Shown piece by piece: positions 45,025-56,226 of a stretch of DNA of 64,000 nucleotides. Where the stretch lies: contig NZ_CM001514.1 of assembly GCF_000263715.2 (NCBI RefSeq), positions 5,766,498-5,830,497 on the forward strand, read 5' to 3'. Within the stretch, counting starts at the first letter, position 1, and each line of letters opens with the position of its first letter. The translations under genes and the position numbers were made by a program. The notes beneath the pieces were generated by a model, which was not told the DNA's origin, did no database searches, and saw nothing but the letters and a program-made list of their open reading frames with translations. Source of the stretch: Pseudomonas synxantha BG33R (lineage in GTDB: Bacteria > Pseudomonadota > Gammaproteobacteria > Pseudomonadales > Pseudomonadaceae).

Positions 45025-45972
45025 ATGAAAGGTTCACCCTCGTTGTTGTTGGCCGCCATGCTGAGTCTGCCCCTCATGGCACACGCCGCAGAACCGGAAC
45101 AGTGCAAGACCGTCAACTTCTCCGATGTCGGCTGGACCGACATCACCGTCACCACCGCGACCACCAGCGAAATCCTCAAGGGCCTGGGCTACAAGCCGCG
45201 CACCACGATGATTTCGGTACCGGTGACCTACAAGTCCCTGGCCGACGGCAAGAACATGGACATCTTCCTCGGCAACTGGATGCCAACCATGGAAAACGAC
45301 ATCAAGCAGTACCGTGATGCCGGCACCGTGGAAACCGTGCGCGCCAACCTGGAGAACGCCAAGTACACCCTGGCGGTCCCACAGGCGCTGTACGACAAGG
45401 GCCTGAAAGACTTCGCCGATATCGCCAAATTCAAGGATGAGCTGGGCGGCAAGATCTACGGCATCGAGCCGGGCAACGACGGCAACCGCACCATCCAGAC
45501 ACTGATCGACAAAGACGCCTTCGGCCTCAAGACCGCCGGCTTCAAGGTGGTCGAGTCCAGCGAAGCCGGGATGCTCTCCCAGGTTGAACGCGCCTCCAAG
45601 CGCAACCAGGCCATCGTGTTCCTCGGCTGGGAACCGCACCCGATGAACACCCGCTTCAAGATGAAGTACCTGACCGGCGGCGACGATTCGTTCGGCCCCA
45701 ACTATGGCCAGGCCACCATCTACACCAACACCCGCAAGGGCTACACCCAGGAATGCAGCAACGTCGGCCAGTTGCTGAAAAACCTGGTGTTCACGCTGGA
45801 CATGGAAAGCACCCTGATGGGTAACGTCCTGGACGACAAGATGAAGGCCGACGCCGCCGCCAAGGCCTGGCTGCAGAAGAACCCGCAAGTGCTCGACACC
45901 TGGCTCGCCGGTGTCACCACCGTCGATGGCAAACCAGGGATCGATGCCGTTAAAGCTTACCTCGCCAAATAG
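45025..45972 (+). CDS. cbcX: Choline-binding periplasmic protein of the Cbc transporter
   Basis: 315-aa substrate-binding protein with a Sec signal (SLLLAAMLSLPLMAHA). The ligand-box segments are VNFSDVGWTDITVTTATTSEIL, FLGNWMPTMEND and FLGWEPHPMN. AGGAG lies 9 bases before the ATG. It delivers choline to the CbcWV membrane complex encoded by the next two genes; CaiX uses the same core for carnitine. Confidence 0.93.
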   Translation: MKGSPSLLLAAMLSLPLMAHAAEPEQCKTVNFSDVGWTDITVTTATTSEILKGLGYKPRTTMISVPVTYKSLADGKNMDIFLGNWMPTMENDIKQYRDAGTVETVRANLENAKYTLAVPQALYDKGLKDFADIAKFKDELGGKIYGIEPGNDGNRTIQTLIDKDAFGLKTAGFKVVESSEAGMLSQVERASKRNQAIVFLGWEPHPMNTRFKMKYLTGGDDSFGPNYGQATIYTNTRKGYTQECSNVGQLLKNLVFTLDMESTLMGNVLDDKMKADAAAKAWLQKNPQVLDTWLAGVTTVDGKPGIDAVKAYLAK

Positions 45973-46041
45973 CACCCGCTGACCCCGGGCCGGTGCGCTG
46001 GCCCGGGATGTTTTCCCCTTCGCATGTGGACATTCACTACC

Positions 46042-46887
46042 ATGCTGACTGAACAGAAAATCCCTCTAGGCCAGTACATCGCTGCCTTCGTCGACTGGTT
46101 GACCCAACACGGTGCCAACTATTTCGACGCAATCGCATCGACACTGGAAACGATGATCCACGGCGTGACGTTTGCGCTGACCTGGTTCAATCCGCTGGCA
46201 TTGATCGGTCTGATTGCGCTGCTGGCTCACTTCATTCAACGCAAGTGGGGCCTGACGGTTTTTGTCATCGCCTCCTTCCTGCTGATCCTCAACCTGGGGT
46301 ACTGGCAGGAAACCATGGAGACTCTGGCGCAGGTGTTGTTCGCCACCCTGGTCTGCGTGGTCATCGGCGTGCCGCTGGGCATTGTTGCCGCGCACAAGCC
46401 GATGTTCTACACCATGATGCGGCCGGTGCTCGACCTGATGCAGACCGTACCGACCTTCGTCTACCTCATCCCTACCCTGACCCTCTTCGGGCTGGGGGTG
46501 GTGCCCGGGCTGATTTCCACGGTGGTGTTCGCGATTGCCGCGCCGATCCGCCTGACCTACCTGGGTATCCGCGATGTGCCGCAAGAGTTGATGGACGCCG
46601 GTAAAGCCTTTGGCTGCTCGCGCCGCCAGTTGCTCTCGCGCATCGAGTTGCCCCACGCCATGCCGAGCATCGCCGCCGGCATTACCCAATGCATCATGCT
46701 GTCGTTGTCGATGGTGGTGATCGCCGCCCTGGTGGGTGCCGACGGCCTCGGCAAGCCGGTGGTCAACGCACTGAACACCGCTGACATCGCCTTGGGCTTT
46801 GAAGCGGGTCTGGCGATCGTCTTGCTGGCCATCATGCTCGACCGTATCTGCAAACAACCCGACGCTAAAGTAGGGGGTGATGCATGA
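46042..46887 (+). CDS. cbcW: Choline/betaine/carnitine ABC transporter permease
   Basis: 281-aa inner-membrane permease of the ProW/OpuAB type with about 6-7 helices and the coupling motif IRLTYLGIRDVPQELMDAGKAFG. The start MLTEQKIPLGQ is chosen by the usual family length; an upstream ATG at 46024 is in frame and neither has a strong ribosome site. It overlaps cbcV by 4 bases. Confidence 0.92.
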   Translation: MLTEQKIPLGQYIAAFVDWLTQHGANYFDAIASTLETMIHGVTFALTWFNPLALIGLIALLAHFIQRKWGLTVFVIASFLLILNLGYWQETMETLAQVLFATLVCVVIGVPLGIVAAHKPMFYTMMRPVLDLMQTVPTFVYLIPTLTLFGLGVVPGLISTVVFAIAAPIRLTYLGIRDVPQELMDAGKAFGCSRRQLLSRIELPHAMPSIAAGITQCIMLSLSMVVIAALVGADGLGKPVVNALNTADIALGFEAGLAIVLLAIMLDRICKQPDAKVGGDA

Positions 46888-48062
46888 GCATTATCCGATT
46901 CGACAATGTCGACGTGATCTTTTCCAAAGACCCACGCGAAGCGCTCAAGCTGCTGGACCAGGGCATGAGCCGTAACGAAATTCTGAAGAAGACCGGGCAG
47001 ATTGTCGGCGTTGAAAAGGCCAGCCTGGATATCGAGAAAGGCGAGATCTGTGTGCTGATGGGCTTGTCGGGTTCCGGCAAGTCGAGCCTGCTGCGCTGCA
47101 TCAACGGCCTCAACACCGTCAGCCGTGGCCAACTGTTTGTAGAGCATGAAGGTCGCCAGATCGACATCGCCTCCTGCACCCCCGCCGAGTTGAAAATGAT
47201 GCGCACCAAACGCATCGCCATGGTGTTCCAGAAGTTCGCCCTGATGCCTTGGCTGACGGTGCGCGAGAACATCAGCTTCGGCCTGGAAATGCAGGGCCGT
47301 CCGGAGAAGGAACGGCGCACGCTGGTGGATGAAAAGCTTGAACTGGTGGGCCTGAGCCAATGGCGCAACAAGAAGCCCGACGAGCTGTCCGGCGGTATGC
47401 AGCAACGCGTCGGCCTGGCCCGCGCCCTGGCGATGGACGCCGATATCCTGCTGATGGACGAACCCTTCTCGGCCCTCGACCCGCTGATTCGCCAAGGCTT
47501 GCAGGATGAGCTGCTGGAGCTGCAACGCAAGTTGAGCAAGACCATCGTGTTCGTCAGCCACGACCTGGATGAAGCGCTGAAACTGGGCAGCCGTATCGCG
47601 ATCATGAAAGACGGCAAAATCATCCAGTACAGCGTGCCGGAAGAGATCGTGCTGAACCCGGCGGACGACTATGTGCGCACCTTCGTCGCCCACACCAACC
47701 CGCTGAACGTGCTGTGCGGACGCAGCCTGATGCGCACGCTGGACAACTGCAAGCGCGTGAACGGTTCGGTGTGCCTTGATCCGGGTGGTGACTCGTGGCT
47801 GGACCTGGCCGAAGGCAACACCATCCAGGGCGCACGCCAGAATGGCGTGGCGATGAACCTGCAGAATTGGGCGCCGGGGCAAGCGGTGGAAGGTCTGGGC
47901 CGGGTGCCGACGCTGGTGGACTCCAACATCGGTATGCGCGATGCGTTGCAGATTCGCTACCAGACGGGGAACAAGCTGGTGTTGCATGACAACAACAAGG
48001 TGGTGGGGATCTTGGGTGACAGTGAGCTCTACCATGCCCTGCTGGGCAAGAACCTGGGCTGA
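46884..48062 (+). CDS. cbcV: Choline/betaine/carnitine ABC transporter ATPase
   Basis: 392-aa ProV/OpuAA-type ATPase. Walker A is LMGLSGSGKSSLLRCI; the signature is DELSGGMQQRVGLARALAM; Walker B is ILLMDEPFSALDP. A regulatory C-terminal region of about 120 residues with CBS-like character follows (SLMRTLDNCKRVNG onward). Its ATG overlaps the cbcW stop. Confidence 0.94.
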   Translation: MSIIRFDNVDVIFSKDPREALKLLDQGMSRNEILKKTGQIVGVEKASLDIEKGEICVLMGLSGSGKSSLLRCINGLNTVSRGQLFVEHEGRQIDIASCTPAELKMMRTKRIAMVFQKFALMPWLTVRENISFGLEMQGRPEKERRTLVDEKLELVGLSQWRNKKPDELSGGMQQRVGLARALAMDADILLMDEPFSALDPLIRQGLQDELLELQRKLSKTIVFVSHDLDEALKLGSRIAIMKDGKIIQYSVPEEIVLNPADDYVRTFVAHTNPLNVLCGRSLMRTLDNCKRVNGSVCLDPGGDSWLDLAEGNTIQGARQNGVAMNLQNWAPGQAVEGLGRVPTLVDSNIGMRDALQIRYQTGNKLVLHDNNKVVGILGDSELYHALLGKNLG

Positions 48063-48085
48063 CGCTCACTAAAGCAATGCGGTCA

Positions 48086-48160
48086 ATGTGGGAGCTGGCT
48101 TGCCTGCGATAGCTATGTTGGATTCACCCTTGCTATCGCAGGCAAGCCAGCTCCCACATT
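48086..48160. repeat. REP doublet, GCTGGCTTGCCTGCGAT type
   Basis: Inverted pair between the ends of the convergent cbcV and betT genes. It probably serves as a bidirectional transcript end. Confidence 0.85.
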
Positions 48161-48217
48161 CGACCGCATTCAATGCTTGCAACAGCGGCGCCAGTGAAGG
48201 CGCCGCCAGCTCAACTA

Positions 48218-50209
48218 TCAGCTATAGACCCGGCCAAGGAGCTGCCGATGGCTTTCAAACTGATCGAGCACATCCCGGGTGATCTGTTCCTGGGTGAAGC
48301 CCATCAGGTCGTATTCCTGAGGCCCGTTGTGCAGGTACACCTCGGCGCGGTAATAACGGGTGCGCTCTTCTTCAGGCAAGTCAGCCGGCGCCGACGAGTA
48401 AGCATCCAGGCTCACTTCGTAGACAAACGGGTTGCCCTCTTCCATCTCGATCCGCACGCCGATGCAGCGCTTGGACTTGCCCAGCAGTGTCTGCACTTCC
48501 AGCCCTTGCTCACGCAGCGCAACCGCCGCTTCTTCCAGCGCCGGCGTTACGTGCTTGTCCATAAAGCGTTGCACGGTGGCCTGGCTCGGTTGCAGGTCCA
48601 GCGCCGTCAAGCGCTCGCTGAACCCACGACGCCCGCGTTCAGCCAGTTGCGCCTGCTCCTGTTCGATGGCCACGTCCTGGCGCATCGCCTTGTGCAAACC
48701 GAACATAAAGAAGATCAGCACCACCGAGAACGGCAGCCCTGCCAGCACCACCATGGTTTGCATGGCTTCGAAGTTGCCGGCAAACAACAGGCCGATCGTC
48801 ACCAGCGTAATGACCGCCGACCAGAAGATCCGCAACCAGTGCGGCGCATCTTCGTCCACATTGCCGCCTTTGCAGGACAGGTTGGCCATCATCACCGCGC
48901 CGGAATCCGCCGGGGTCAGGAACAACACAAAGCCCACGAAGATCGATACGCCGATGACAATTTTCGATGCCGGGTAATGCTCAAGCAGTTGGTAGATGGC
49001 CATGGACGGTTGCTCCAGCGCCGTCTTGCCCAACTCCACCGCCCCGTGGTTCAACACCAGGTCCAGGGCCGAGTTACCGAAGATCGACAGCCACGCCAGG
49101 GTAAAGCCCAGCGGGATCAGCAACACGCCAGCTACCAGCTCACGCACGGTACGACCGCGGGAAATACGTGCGATGAACATACCCACAAATGGCGCCCAGG
49201 AAATCCACCAGGCCCAGTAGAACAGGGTCCACAGGCCCATCCAGCGCTCGGTCTTGTCGGCGTCGCCTTCGTACACGTACAGGTCGAAGGTTTTCAGAAT
49301 GATGCCGTTGAGGTAATCGCCGGTGTTCTGCACCAGGCCGTTGAGCAGGTGCAGGGTCGGGCCGAACAGCAGCACAAAAATCAGCAAGCCGCTGAACAGC
49401 ACGATGTTGAGGTTGGACAGGCGGCGAATACCGTTTTCCACGCCCGATACAGCGGCGATGGTTGCCACGGTGCTCATCACGATGATCACGATCAGCAAGT
49501 TGGTGTTGCTGTGCTCCATGCCAAACAGGTTTTCCAGCCCCGAGGACACCTGCATCGAGCCGATACCCAGGTTGGTCACCAGCCCCAGCAAGGTGACGAA
49601 CATGCCGAAACCGTCTACCGCATGGCCGGCCGCGCCCTTCACCCAACGCTCGCCCACCAGTGGGTAAAGCGCCGAACGCAAGGCCAGCGGCTGGTTATGA
49701 CGGTACGCAAAATACGCCACAGCCAGGCCGACCAGGGCATAGATCGCCCAACCGTGCAGGCCCCAATGCAGGAAGGTCAGCTGCAGCGCCTGGCGGGCCG
49801 CGCCATTGCTGGCCGCTGCGCCTTCGGGCGGGTTGAAGTAGTGGTCCAGCGGCTCGGACGCACCGAAATACAACAGCGAAATGCCGATGCCCGACGAGAA
49901 CAACATGCCGGCCCAGGCGCCGTAGCTGAAGTCCGGGGTGTCGTCCTTACTACCCAGTTTCAATTTCCCGTAGGACGAAAACGCCAGACCGACCACAAAC
50001 ACCAGGTAGGCGGCGATGACCACCATGTAGTACCAGCCAAAGCTCTTGGAAAGCCAGGCCTGGGCTACGCCGAGCATGCGCCCGGCCTCCTGCGGGGCGA
50101 TGATCAGGATGGCGGTCAATATCAGAATCAGCGCGGTGGAGGTGTAGAACACCCAACCGTTGACCCGGACCTTTTCCGGCGGGGTCTTTATAAGAGAGGC
50201 AGAACTCAT
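48218..50209 (-). CDS. betT: High-affinity choline transporter (BCCT family)
   Basis: 663-aa secondary transporter with 12 hydrophobic helices. BCCT hallmarks include the aromatic box FLHWGLHGWAIYALVGLAVAYF and ALWTLFYWAWWISWAPFVGMFIARISRGRT. The long hydrophilic C-terminal tail (about residues 500-663) is typical of BetT1-type proteins with osmotic regulation. The start MSSASLIKTPPEKVR is set by alignment with known BetT. It is divergent from betI and likely controlled from the shared operator at 50453. Confidence 0.94.
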   Translation of the reverse strand: MSSASLIKTPPEKVRVNGWVFYTSTALILILTAILIIAPQEAGRMLGVAQAWLSKSFGWYYMVVIAAYLVFVVGLAFSSYGKLKLGSKDDTPDFSYGAWAGMLFSSGIGISLLYFGASEPLDHYFNPPEGAAASNGAARQALQLTFLHWGLHGWAIYALVGLAVAYFAYRHNQPLALRSALYPLVGERWVKGAAGHAVDGFGMFVTLLGLVTNLGIGSMQVSSGLENLFGMEHSNTNLLIVIIVMSTVATIAAVSGVENGIRRLSNLNIVLFSGLLIFVLLFGPTLHLLNGLVQNTGDYLNGIILKTFDLYVYEGDADKTERWMGLWTLFYWAWWISWAPFVGMFIARISRGRTVRELVAGVLLIPLGFTLAWLSIFGNSALDLVLNHGAVELGKTALEQPSMAIYQLLEHYPASKIVIGVSIFVGFVLFLTPADSGAVMMANLSCKGGNVDEDAPHWLRIFWSAVITLVTIGLLFAGNFEAMQTMVVLAGLPFSVVLIFFMFGLHKAMRQDVAIEQEQAQLAERGRRGFSERLTALDLQPSQATVQRFMDKHVTPALEEAAVALREQGLEVQTLLGKSKRCIGVRIEMEEGNPFVYEVSLDAYSSAPADLPEEERTRYYRAEVYLHNGPQEYDLMGFTQEQITRDVLDQFESHRQLLGRVYS

Positions 50210-50452
50210 GGCGCAGATGCTCCAGGCAGTGCGAGAGAGAAACACAAGGCAACGGTTATCCCGGGACATCGATTTTTCGGCAGTCGACGGACGGGTGTTA
50301 TAAAGACACCCCGAAAATTCTTGAGCCCGCCGAAGCGGTGATCAGGCGCTGAAGTGGCCTGTTTCAAGGGTTTTTGCAGGTGTCAGAGGTTGCAGCTCGC
50401 AGGTAGGAAATATCTGTAGGCAGCGACCATTTGTCGCAGATCTTATTCTTTG

Positions 50453-50472
50453 TTGATTGAACGTTCAATCAA
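50453..50472. promoter_or_regulatory. BetI operator in the betT-betI divergent region
   Basis: TTGATTGAACGTTCAATCAA is a perfect 20-bp palindrome, the known core of BetI-box sequences. It lies 71 bases before betI and 243 bases before betT, and is placed to control the betIBA promoter and perhaps betT. BetI repression is relieved by choline. Confidence 0.9.
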
Positions 50473-50542
50473 AACAAAATAGACTGGCCCTCAAGCCGAC
50501 GGACGTGGATCGCCCATCGGCAGGCCTAAGGAGAGGTGCTAC

Positions 50543-51136
50543 ATGCCCAAGGTCGGTATGCAACCCATACGCCGCCAGCAGTTGATCGAAGCCACTTTGA
50601 CGGCCATCGATCAGGTCGGAATGGGAGATGCCAGCATTGCGCTGATTGCGCGGCTGGCCGGCGTCTCGAACGGCATCATCAGTCACTACTTTCAGGACAA
50701 GAACGGCCTGATTGCAGCGACCATGCGCTACCTGATGAATGCGTTGATCGAGAACGTCCACGAACGCAGGCGTGCCTTGAAGGATGACAGCCCACGGGCA
50801 CACCTTCAGGTGATCATCGAAGGCAACTTCGACGCCAGCCAGGTCAACGGCCCGGCAATGAAAACCTGGCTGGCCTTCTGGGCCACCAGCATGCACCACC
50901 CGTCATTGCACAGGTTGCAGCGGATCAACGATCACCGTCTGTATTCCAACCTGTGTTGCCAGTTCCGCCGTGCGATGCCGTTACCCGAGGCACGCAGCGC
51001 AGCCCGCGGCCTGGCGGCTTTGATCGACGGTTTGTGGTTGCGCGGCGCCCTGTCGGGAGACGCTTTCGACACGGAGCAAGCGCAACGGATCGCTTACGAA
51101 TACATGGATTTCCAATTGGCCAAGCAGGTGAGTTAG
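50543..51136 (+). CDS. betI: Choline-responsive repressor
   Basis: 197-aa TetR-family repressor. The helix-turn-helix reads [27 protein letters not shown]; the ligand domain contains [26 protein letters not shown], typical of BetI. First gene of betIBA. It binds the palindrome upstream of its own gene. Confidence 0.95.
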   Translation: MPKVGMQPIRRQQLIEATLTAIDQVGMGDASIALIARLAGVSNGIISHYFQDKNGLIAATMRYLMNALIENVHERRRALKDDSPRAHLQVIIEGNFDASQVNGPAMKTWLAFWATSMHHPSLHRLQRINDHRLYSNLCCQFRRAMPLPEARSAARGLAALIDGLWLRGALSGDAFDTEQAQRIAYEYMDFQLAKQVS

Positions 51137-51246
51137 AGCACTTATAAACGCTCAACCCCTGAACGTCCGCCGCTCAGTGTTGCCACAACTCCATGGCCCA
51201 CTGTACGGCGGGTAACGCCAACCACTTATGCACTTGCGAGGACTTT

Positions 51247-52719
51247 ATGGCCCGTTTCGACCTGCAAAAACTCTACATTGACGGCGGCTACAGCGACGCT
51301 GGCAGCGATGCCACCTTCGAAGCCATCAACCCGGCTAACGGTGAAGTTCTCGCCCAAGTGCAACGCGCCACGAAAGAAGACGTCGAGCGTGCCGTGGTCA
51401 GCGCTGAAAAGGGCCAGAAAATCTGGGCTGCCATGACCGCCATGGAGCGTTCGCGCATCCTGCGTCGTGCTGTCGACATCCTGCGCGAGCGCAACGATGA
51501 ACTGGCCGCCCTGGAAACACTGGACACCGGTAAAGCCTTCTCCGAAACCAAGTACGTCGACATCGTCACCGGCGCCGACGTGCTGGAATACTACGCAGGC
51601 CTGGTGCCAGCCATCGAAGGCGAGCAGATCCCGCTGCGCGACACCTCCTTCGTCTACACCCGCCGCGAGCCGCTGGGTGTAGTCGCCGGTATCGGCGCGT
51701 GGAACTACCCGATCCAGATCGCCCTGTGGAAATCCGCTCCGGCCCTGGCTGCCGGCAACGCGATGATCTTCAAGCCAAGCGAAGTCACCTCGCTGACCAC
51801 CCTGAAACTGGCCGAGATCTACACCGAAGCCGGCGTTCCGGCTGGCGTGTTCAACGTACTGACCGGCAGCGGCCGTGAAGTCGGCACTTGGCTGACCGAG
51901 CACCCGCGCATCGAGAAAGTCTCGTTCACCGGCGGCACCGACACCGGCAAGAAAGTCATGGCCAGCGCCTCGAGTTCGTCGCTCAAGGAAGTGACCATGG
52001 AACTGGGCGGCAAGTCGCCACTGATCGTGTTCGAAGACGCCGACCTGGATCGCGCCGCCGACATCGCGATGATGGCCAACTTCTACAGCTCCGGCCAGGT
52101 CTGCACCAACGGCACACGTGTGTTCGTGCCCAAGCATCTGCAAGCTGCGTTTGAAGCCAAGATTGTCGAGCGCGTTGCGCGCATCCGTGTCGGCGACCCG
52201 CAGGACGACAACACCAACTTCGGCCCGCTGGTCAGCTTCGCCCACATGGAAAGCGTGCTGGGCTACATCGCCAAAGGTAAGGAAGAAGGCGCCCGCCTGC
52301 TGTGCGGCGGCGATCGCCTGACCGACGGCGACTTCGCCAAAGGCGCCTTCGTGGCCCCGACCGTGTTCACCGACTGCACCGATGAGATGACCATCGTGCG
52401 TGAAGAAATTTTCGGCCCAGTGATGAGCATCCTCACCTACGAGACCGAAGAAGAAGTGATCCGTCGCGCCAACGACACCGACTTCGGCCTGGCTGCCGGC
52501 CTGGTGACCCGCGACCTGAACCGCGCCCACCGCGTGATTCATCAACTGGAAGCGGGTATCTGCTGGATCAACGCCTGGGGCGAGTCCGACGCCAAGATGC
52601 CGGTCGGTGGTTACAAGCAATCCGGTGTGGGCCGTGAGAACGGGATCAGCTCGCTGAACAACTTCACCCGCATCAAATCGGTACAGGTTGAGCTGGGCGA
52701 TTACGCCTCGGTGTTCTAA
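51247..52719 (+). CDS. betB: Betaine aldehyde dehydrogenase
   Basis: 490-aa NAD(P)+-dependent aldehyde dehydrogenase making glycine betaine from betaine aldehyde. The catalytic Glu lies in [19 protein letters not shown] and the catalytic Cys in [14 protein letters not shown]. The C-terminal [15 protein letters not shown] is typical. GAGGA precedes the chosen start [15 protein letters not shown]. Confidence 0.97.
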   Translation: MARFDLQKLYIDGGYSDAGSDATFEAINPANGEVLAQVQRATKEDVERAVVSAEKGQKIWAAMTAMERSRILRRAVDILRERNDELAALETLDTGKAFSETKYVDIVTGADVLEYYAGLVPAIEGEQIPLRDTSFVYTRREPLGVVAGIGAWNYPIQIALWKSAPALAAGNAMIFKPSEVTSLTTLKLAEIYTEAGVPAGVFNVLTGSGREVGTWLTEHPRIEKVSFTGGTDTGKKVMASASSSSLKEVTMELGGKSPLIVFEDADLDRAADIAMMANFYSSGQVCTNGTRVFVPKHLQAAFEAKIVERVARIRVGDPQDDNTNFGPLVSFAHMESVLGYIAKGKEEGARLLCGGDRLTDGDFAKGAFVAPTVFTDCTDEMTIVREEIFGPVMSILTYETEEEVIRRANDTDFGLAAGLVTRDLNRAHRVIHQLEAGICWINAWGESDAKMPVGGYKQSGVGRENGISSLNNFTRIKSVQVELGDYASVF

Positions 52720-52748
52720 CACCTGCGAGTCTTGTATTGCCCGTGAGG

Positions 52749-52826
52749 CCATCGCGGGCAAGCCCGGCTCCTACATTTGCGCTGTGTGAACCCGATCAAA
52801 TGTGGGAGCTGGCTTGCCTGCGATCG
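52749..52826. repeat. REP doublet between betB and betA
   Basis: ATCGCGGGCAAGCCCGGCTC and GTGGGAGCTGGCTTGCCTGC form an imperfect inverted pair in the 156-base gap. The arms are of different REP types. It is inside the bet operon. Confidence 0.75.
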
Positions 52827-52875
52827 AGTGCGAAGCACTCGCCAGACCTGACCACACTTCAAAGAGGGTACATTC

Positions 52876-54579
52876 ATGTCCCAAGAATACGATTACATCA
52901 TTGTGGGTGCCGGCTCCGCCGGTAACACCCTGGCGACCCGTCTGACCGAAGACGAAGGCGTCACTGTTTTGCTGCTCGAAGCCGGTGGCCCGGACTACCG
53001 CCTCGACTTCCGTACCCAGATGCCAGCCGCCCTGGCCTTCCCGCTGCAAGGCCGCCGTTACAACTGGGCCTACGAAACCGATCCAGAGCCACACATGGAC
53101 GGCCGCCGGATGGAATGCGGGCGCGGCAAGGGCCTGGGTGGTTCTTCGCTGATCAACGGCATGTGCTATATCCGTGGCAATGCCATGGACTATGACAACT
53201 GGTCGAAGCTGCCCGGTCTGGAAGACTGGACCTACCTCGACTGCCTGCCTTATTTCCGCAAGGCCGAAACCCGCGACATCGGCCCCAACGATTACCACGG
53301 CGGTGAAGGCCCGGTCAGCGTGACCACGCCGAAAGCGGGCAACAACCCGCTGTTCCACGCCATGGTCGAAGCCGGCGTACAAGCCGGTTACCCGCGTACC
53401 GAAGACTTGAACGGTTACCAGCAAGAAGGCTTCGGCCCGATGGACCGTACCGTCACGCCGAACGGCCGTCGCGCCAGCACCGCACGCGGTTACCTGGACA
53501 CAGCTAAAAAGCGTTCGACCCTGACCATCGTCACCCACGCCCTTACCGACAAAGTGTTGTTCGAAGGCAAGCGTGCCGTTGGCGTGCGCTACCTGATCGG
53601 CGCCGCCGAAGAGCGCGTTGAAGCCCGTGCGCGTAAAGAAGTGCTGGTGTGCAGCGGCGCGATCGCTTCGCCGCAACTGCTGCAACGCTCCGGCGTCGGC
53701 CCGGCCAAGCTGCTGGAAAGCCTCGACATCCCAGTAGTCCACGACCTGCCGGGCGTCGGCGAAAACCTGCAGGATCACCTTGAGCTGTACCTGCAATATG
53801 CGTGCACCCAGCCGGTGTCGCTGTACCCATCGCTGCTCTGGTACAACCAGCCGGCCATCGGTGCCGAGTGGCTGTTCAACGGCACCGGTATCGGCGCCAG
53901 CAACCAGTTCGAAGCCGGCGGTTTTATCCGTTCGCGTCCGGAATTCGAGTGGCCGAACATCCAGTACCACTTCCTGCCGGTGGCGATTAACTACAACGGC
54001 AGCAACGGTGTGAAAGAGCACGGTTTCCAGGCGCACATGGGCTCCATGCGTTCGCCAAGCCGTGGCCGCGTGCAATTGAAGTCGAAGAACCCACGGGACT
54101 ACCCGAGCATCCTCTTCAACTACATGGCCACCGAGCAGGACTGGCAGGAATTTCGCGATGGCATCCGCCTGACCCGTGAAATCATGCAGCAGCCGGCACT
54201 GGATCAATACCGTGGCCGCGAAATCAGCCCGGGTATTGAAGTGCAAACCGATGAGCAACTCGACAAGTTCATCCGCGAGCACGCCGAAACCGCGTTCCAC
54301 CCGTCCTGCTCGTGCAAGATGGGCACCGACGAGATGGCCGTAGTGGATGGCGAAGGCCGCGTGCATGGTATGCAGGGCTTGCGTGTAGTCGATGCGTCGA
54401 TCATGCCGATCATCACCACCGGTAACCTGAACGCGCCGACGATCATGATCGCCGAAAAAATCGCCGACAAGATCCGTGGCCGCAAGCCACTGCCACGCAG
54501 CACCGCCGACTACTACGTGGCAGGCGATGCGCCGGTGCGTGGCAAGCCGATGCGTGAAGTAGGCCCTACTGCGCAGTAA
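52876..54579 (+). CDS. betA: Choline dehydrogenase
   Basis: 567-aa membrane-associated GMC-family flavoenzyme oxidising choline to betaine aldehyde. The FAD motif [20 protein letters not shown] is at the N-terminus. GMC signatures are [20 protein letters not shown] and [16 protein letters not shown]. The catalytic His lies in [17 protein letters not shown]. Confidence 0.97.
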   Translation: MSQEYDYIIVGAGSAGNTLATRLTEDEGVTVLLLEAGGPDYRLDFRTQMPAALAFPLQGRRYNWAYETDPEPHMDGRRMECGRGKGLGGSSLINGMCYIRGNAMDYDNWSKLPGLEDWTYLDCLPYFRKAETRDIGPNDYHGGEGPVSVTTPKAGNNPLFHAMVEAGVQAGYPRTEDLNGYQQEGFGPMDRTVTPNGRRASTARGYLDTAKKRSTLTIVTHALTDKVLFEGKRAVGVRYLIGAAEERVEARARKEVLVCSGAIASPQLLQRSGVGPAKLLESLDIPVVHDLPGVGENLQDHLELYLQYACTQPVSLYPSLLWYNQPAIGAEWLFNGTGIGASNQFEAGGFIRSRPEFEWPNIQYHFLPVAINYNGSNGVKEHGFQAHMGSMRSPSRGRVQLKSKNPRDYPSILFNYMATEQDWQEFRDGIRLTREIMQQPALDQYRGREISPGIEVQTDEQLDKFIREHAETAFHPSCSCKMGTDEMAVVDGEGRVHGMQGLRVVDASIMPIITTGNLNAPTIMIAEKIADKIRGRKPLPRSTADYYVAGDAPVRGKPMREVGPTAQ

Positions 54580-54599
54580 CTGATACACCGCGGTGCCTG

Positions 54600-54674
54600 A
54601 TATCGCAGGCAAGCCAGCTCCCACATTTGACTGTGTTCACAAATCAAAATGTGGGAGCGGGCTTGCCCGCGATG
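54600..54674. repeat. REP doublet downstream of betA
   Basis: TATCGCAGGCAAGCCAGCTC and GTGGGAGCGGGCTTGCCCGC form an inverted pair that closes the bet operon. Confidence 0.8.
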
Positions 54675-54783
54675 AGGCCCGACCCGACACCGCAAGCCCC
54701 CCCTACACTTTCCTTGATCAGCTCTGCGCCCCGGCCTACTCTGTTGGCCTGCCGCGCGCCGAGCCGCCCACAAGGAAGGCCCC

Positions 54784-56226
54784 ATGTTCGAACACCACGC
54801 CACTCTCAAACAGCACTTCAGTGCCCTGCGCACCCGTGCCGAATTCTTCTCCCTGCGCTACGTACGCGAATCCGGCCAATACCTGTCGGTACGCAAGAAC
54901 GTCGCCGAACCACCGCACCTGAGCCACGATGAAGGCGCCATGCTTACCGTGCGTCTCAATGGCGTAGAAGCCTATGCCGCGACCAACGACATTTCCCTTG
55001 CCGGCCTGCAAGCGGCCCTTGAGCGCGCCGAACAGCAAGCCCGGCTGATCCAGCCCCACGCCCTGCTCGACCTGCACCAACAGCCAGTGTCCAGCGACGT
55101 CGCCGACTACCTGTCCCCTGACCTCGACCAGCCCTTCCCGTCCCTGAGCGACTGCTACCAATTGCTCGGCGATGAATCTGCTGCCGTGCCCAGGGATGAG
55201 CGCCTGGTGACCTGGGAAGTGAGCCTTGGCACTACGCAGGTTGAACAGATCTATCTCAACAGCGCCGGCGCGCAATTGCGCCAGGCCCAGCGCTTCGTCT
55301 TCCCTGGCCTGAGTGTCACCGCCTTCGACGGCAACGACAGCCAGACCCGTACCCTGGGCGGTACCAACTTCGGCCAGCAAGGCAGTGCCGGTGTGATCCA
55401 GCGCTTTGGCCTGGTGGGCGCCGCCCGCAAGGTGGCCGACGAAGCCCTGCAATTGCTGCTCGCGCCGAATACGCCCCATGGCCCACGCGACCTGCTGCTG
55501 ATGCCCGACCAGATGATCCTGCAGGTCCACGAATCCATCGGCCACCCGCTGGAGCTGGACCGTATCCTCGGTGACGAGCGCAATTACGCCGGCACCAGCT
55601 TTGTGAAGGCCAGCGACTTCGGCCATCTGCAATACGGCTCGCCGTTGCTTAACGTGACCTTCGACCCCGATATCCCCGAGCAACTGGCCAGCTACGGCCA
55701 TGACGACGACGGCACCCGCGCCAGCAAGCAATTTCTGATCCGCGATGGCCTGCTGCTCAAGCCCTTGGGCGGTGCGTTGTCGCAATTTCGCGCCAACCTG
55801 CCAGGCGTCGCCAACAGCCGCGCCTGCGGCTGGAACCGCCCGCCCATCGATCGCATGGCCAACTTGAATATCGAGGCCGGCGATAAAAGCATGGCGCAAT
55901 TGGTGGGCGGTATTGAAAACGGCATCCTGATGTCGACCAACCGTTCGTGGTCCATCGACGATGCGCGCAACAAGTTCCAGTTCGGTTGCGAGTGGGGCCA
56001 GTTGATTGAAAACGGCGAACTCAAGGGCGTGGTGAAGAACCCCAACTATCGGGCAATTTCCGCGCAATTCTGGCGCAACCTCAGCGCGGTCGGCGACGCC
56101 AGCACCTTCAAGGTATTGGGTACGCCCAACTGCGGCAAGGGCGAGCCCAACCAGGTGATCCGCGTCGGCCATGCGTCGCCGGCCTGTGTATTCAGTAACA
56201 TTGACGTATTTGGGGGCGATGCCTGA
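54784..56226 (+). CDS. TldD-like metalloprotease subunit
   Basis: 480-aa protein of the TldD/PmbA family. The TldD zinc motif HExxxH is visible as ILQVHESIGHPLELDR. These proteins pair with a PmbA-type partner, here the next gene, and degrade small peptides or trim leaders. It is not the housekeeping tldD by context; many Pseudomonas carry a second pair. The last base of its TGA is the A of the next ATG. Confidence 0.88.
   Translation: MFEHHATLKQHFSALRTRAEFFSLRYVRESGQYLSVRKNVAEPPHLSHDEGAMLTVRLNGVEAYAATNDISLAGLQAALERAEQQARLIQPHALLDLHQQPVSSDVADYLSPDLDQPFPSLSDCYQLLGDESAAVPRDERLVTWEVSLGTTQVEQIYLNSAGAQLRQAQRFVFPGLSVTAFDGNDSQTRTLGGTNFGQQGSAGVIQRFGLVGAARKVADEALQLLLAPNTPHGPRDLLLMPDQMILQVHESIGHPLELDRILGDERNYAGTSFVKASDFGHLQYGSPLLNVTFDPDIPEQLASYGHDDDGTRASKQFLIRDGLLLKPLGGALSQFRANLPGVANSRACGWNRPPIDRMANLNIEAGDKSMAQLVGGIENGILMSTNRSWSIDDARNKFQFGCEWGQLIENGELKGVVKNPNYRAISAQFWRNLSAVGDASTFKVLGTPNCGKGEPNQVIRVGHASPACVFSNIDVFGGDA

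Noticed and set aside
48173..50341. 722-codon plus-strand open frame
   Set aside because: It is the complement of betT. Its composition (Gln, His, Arg-rich) is that of a shadow frame.
51226..54624. Long minus-strand frames opposite betB and betA
   Set aside because: They are complements of strongly conserved dehydrogenase genes and show no protein family features.
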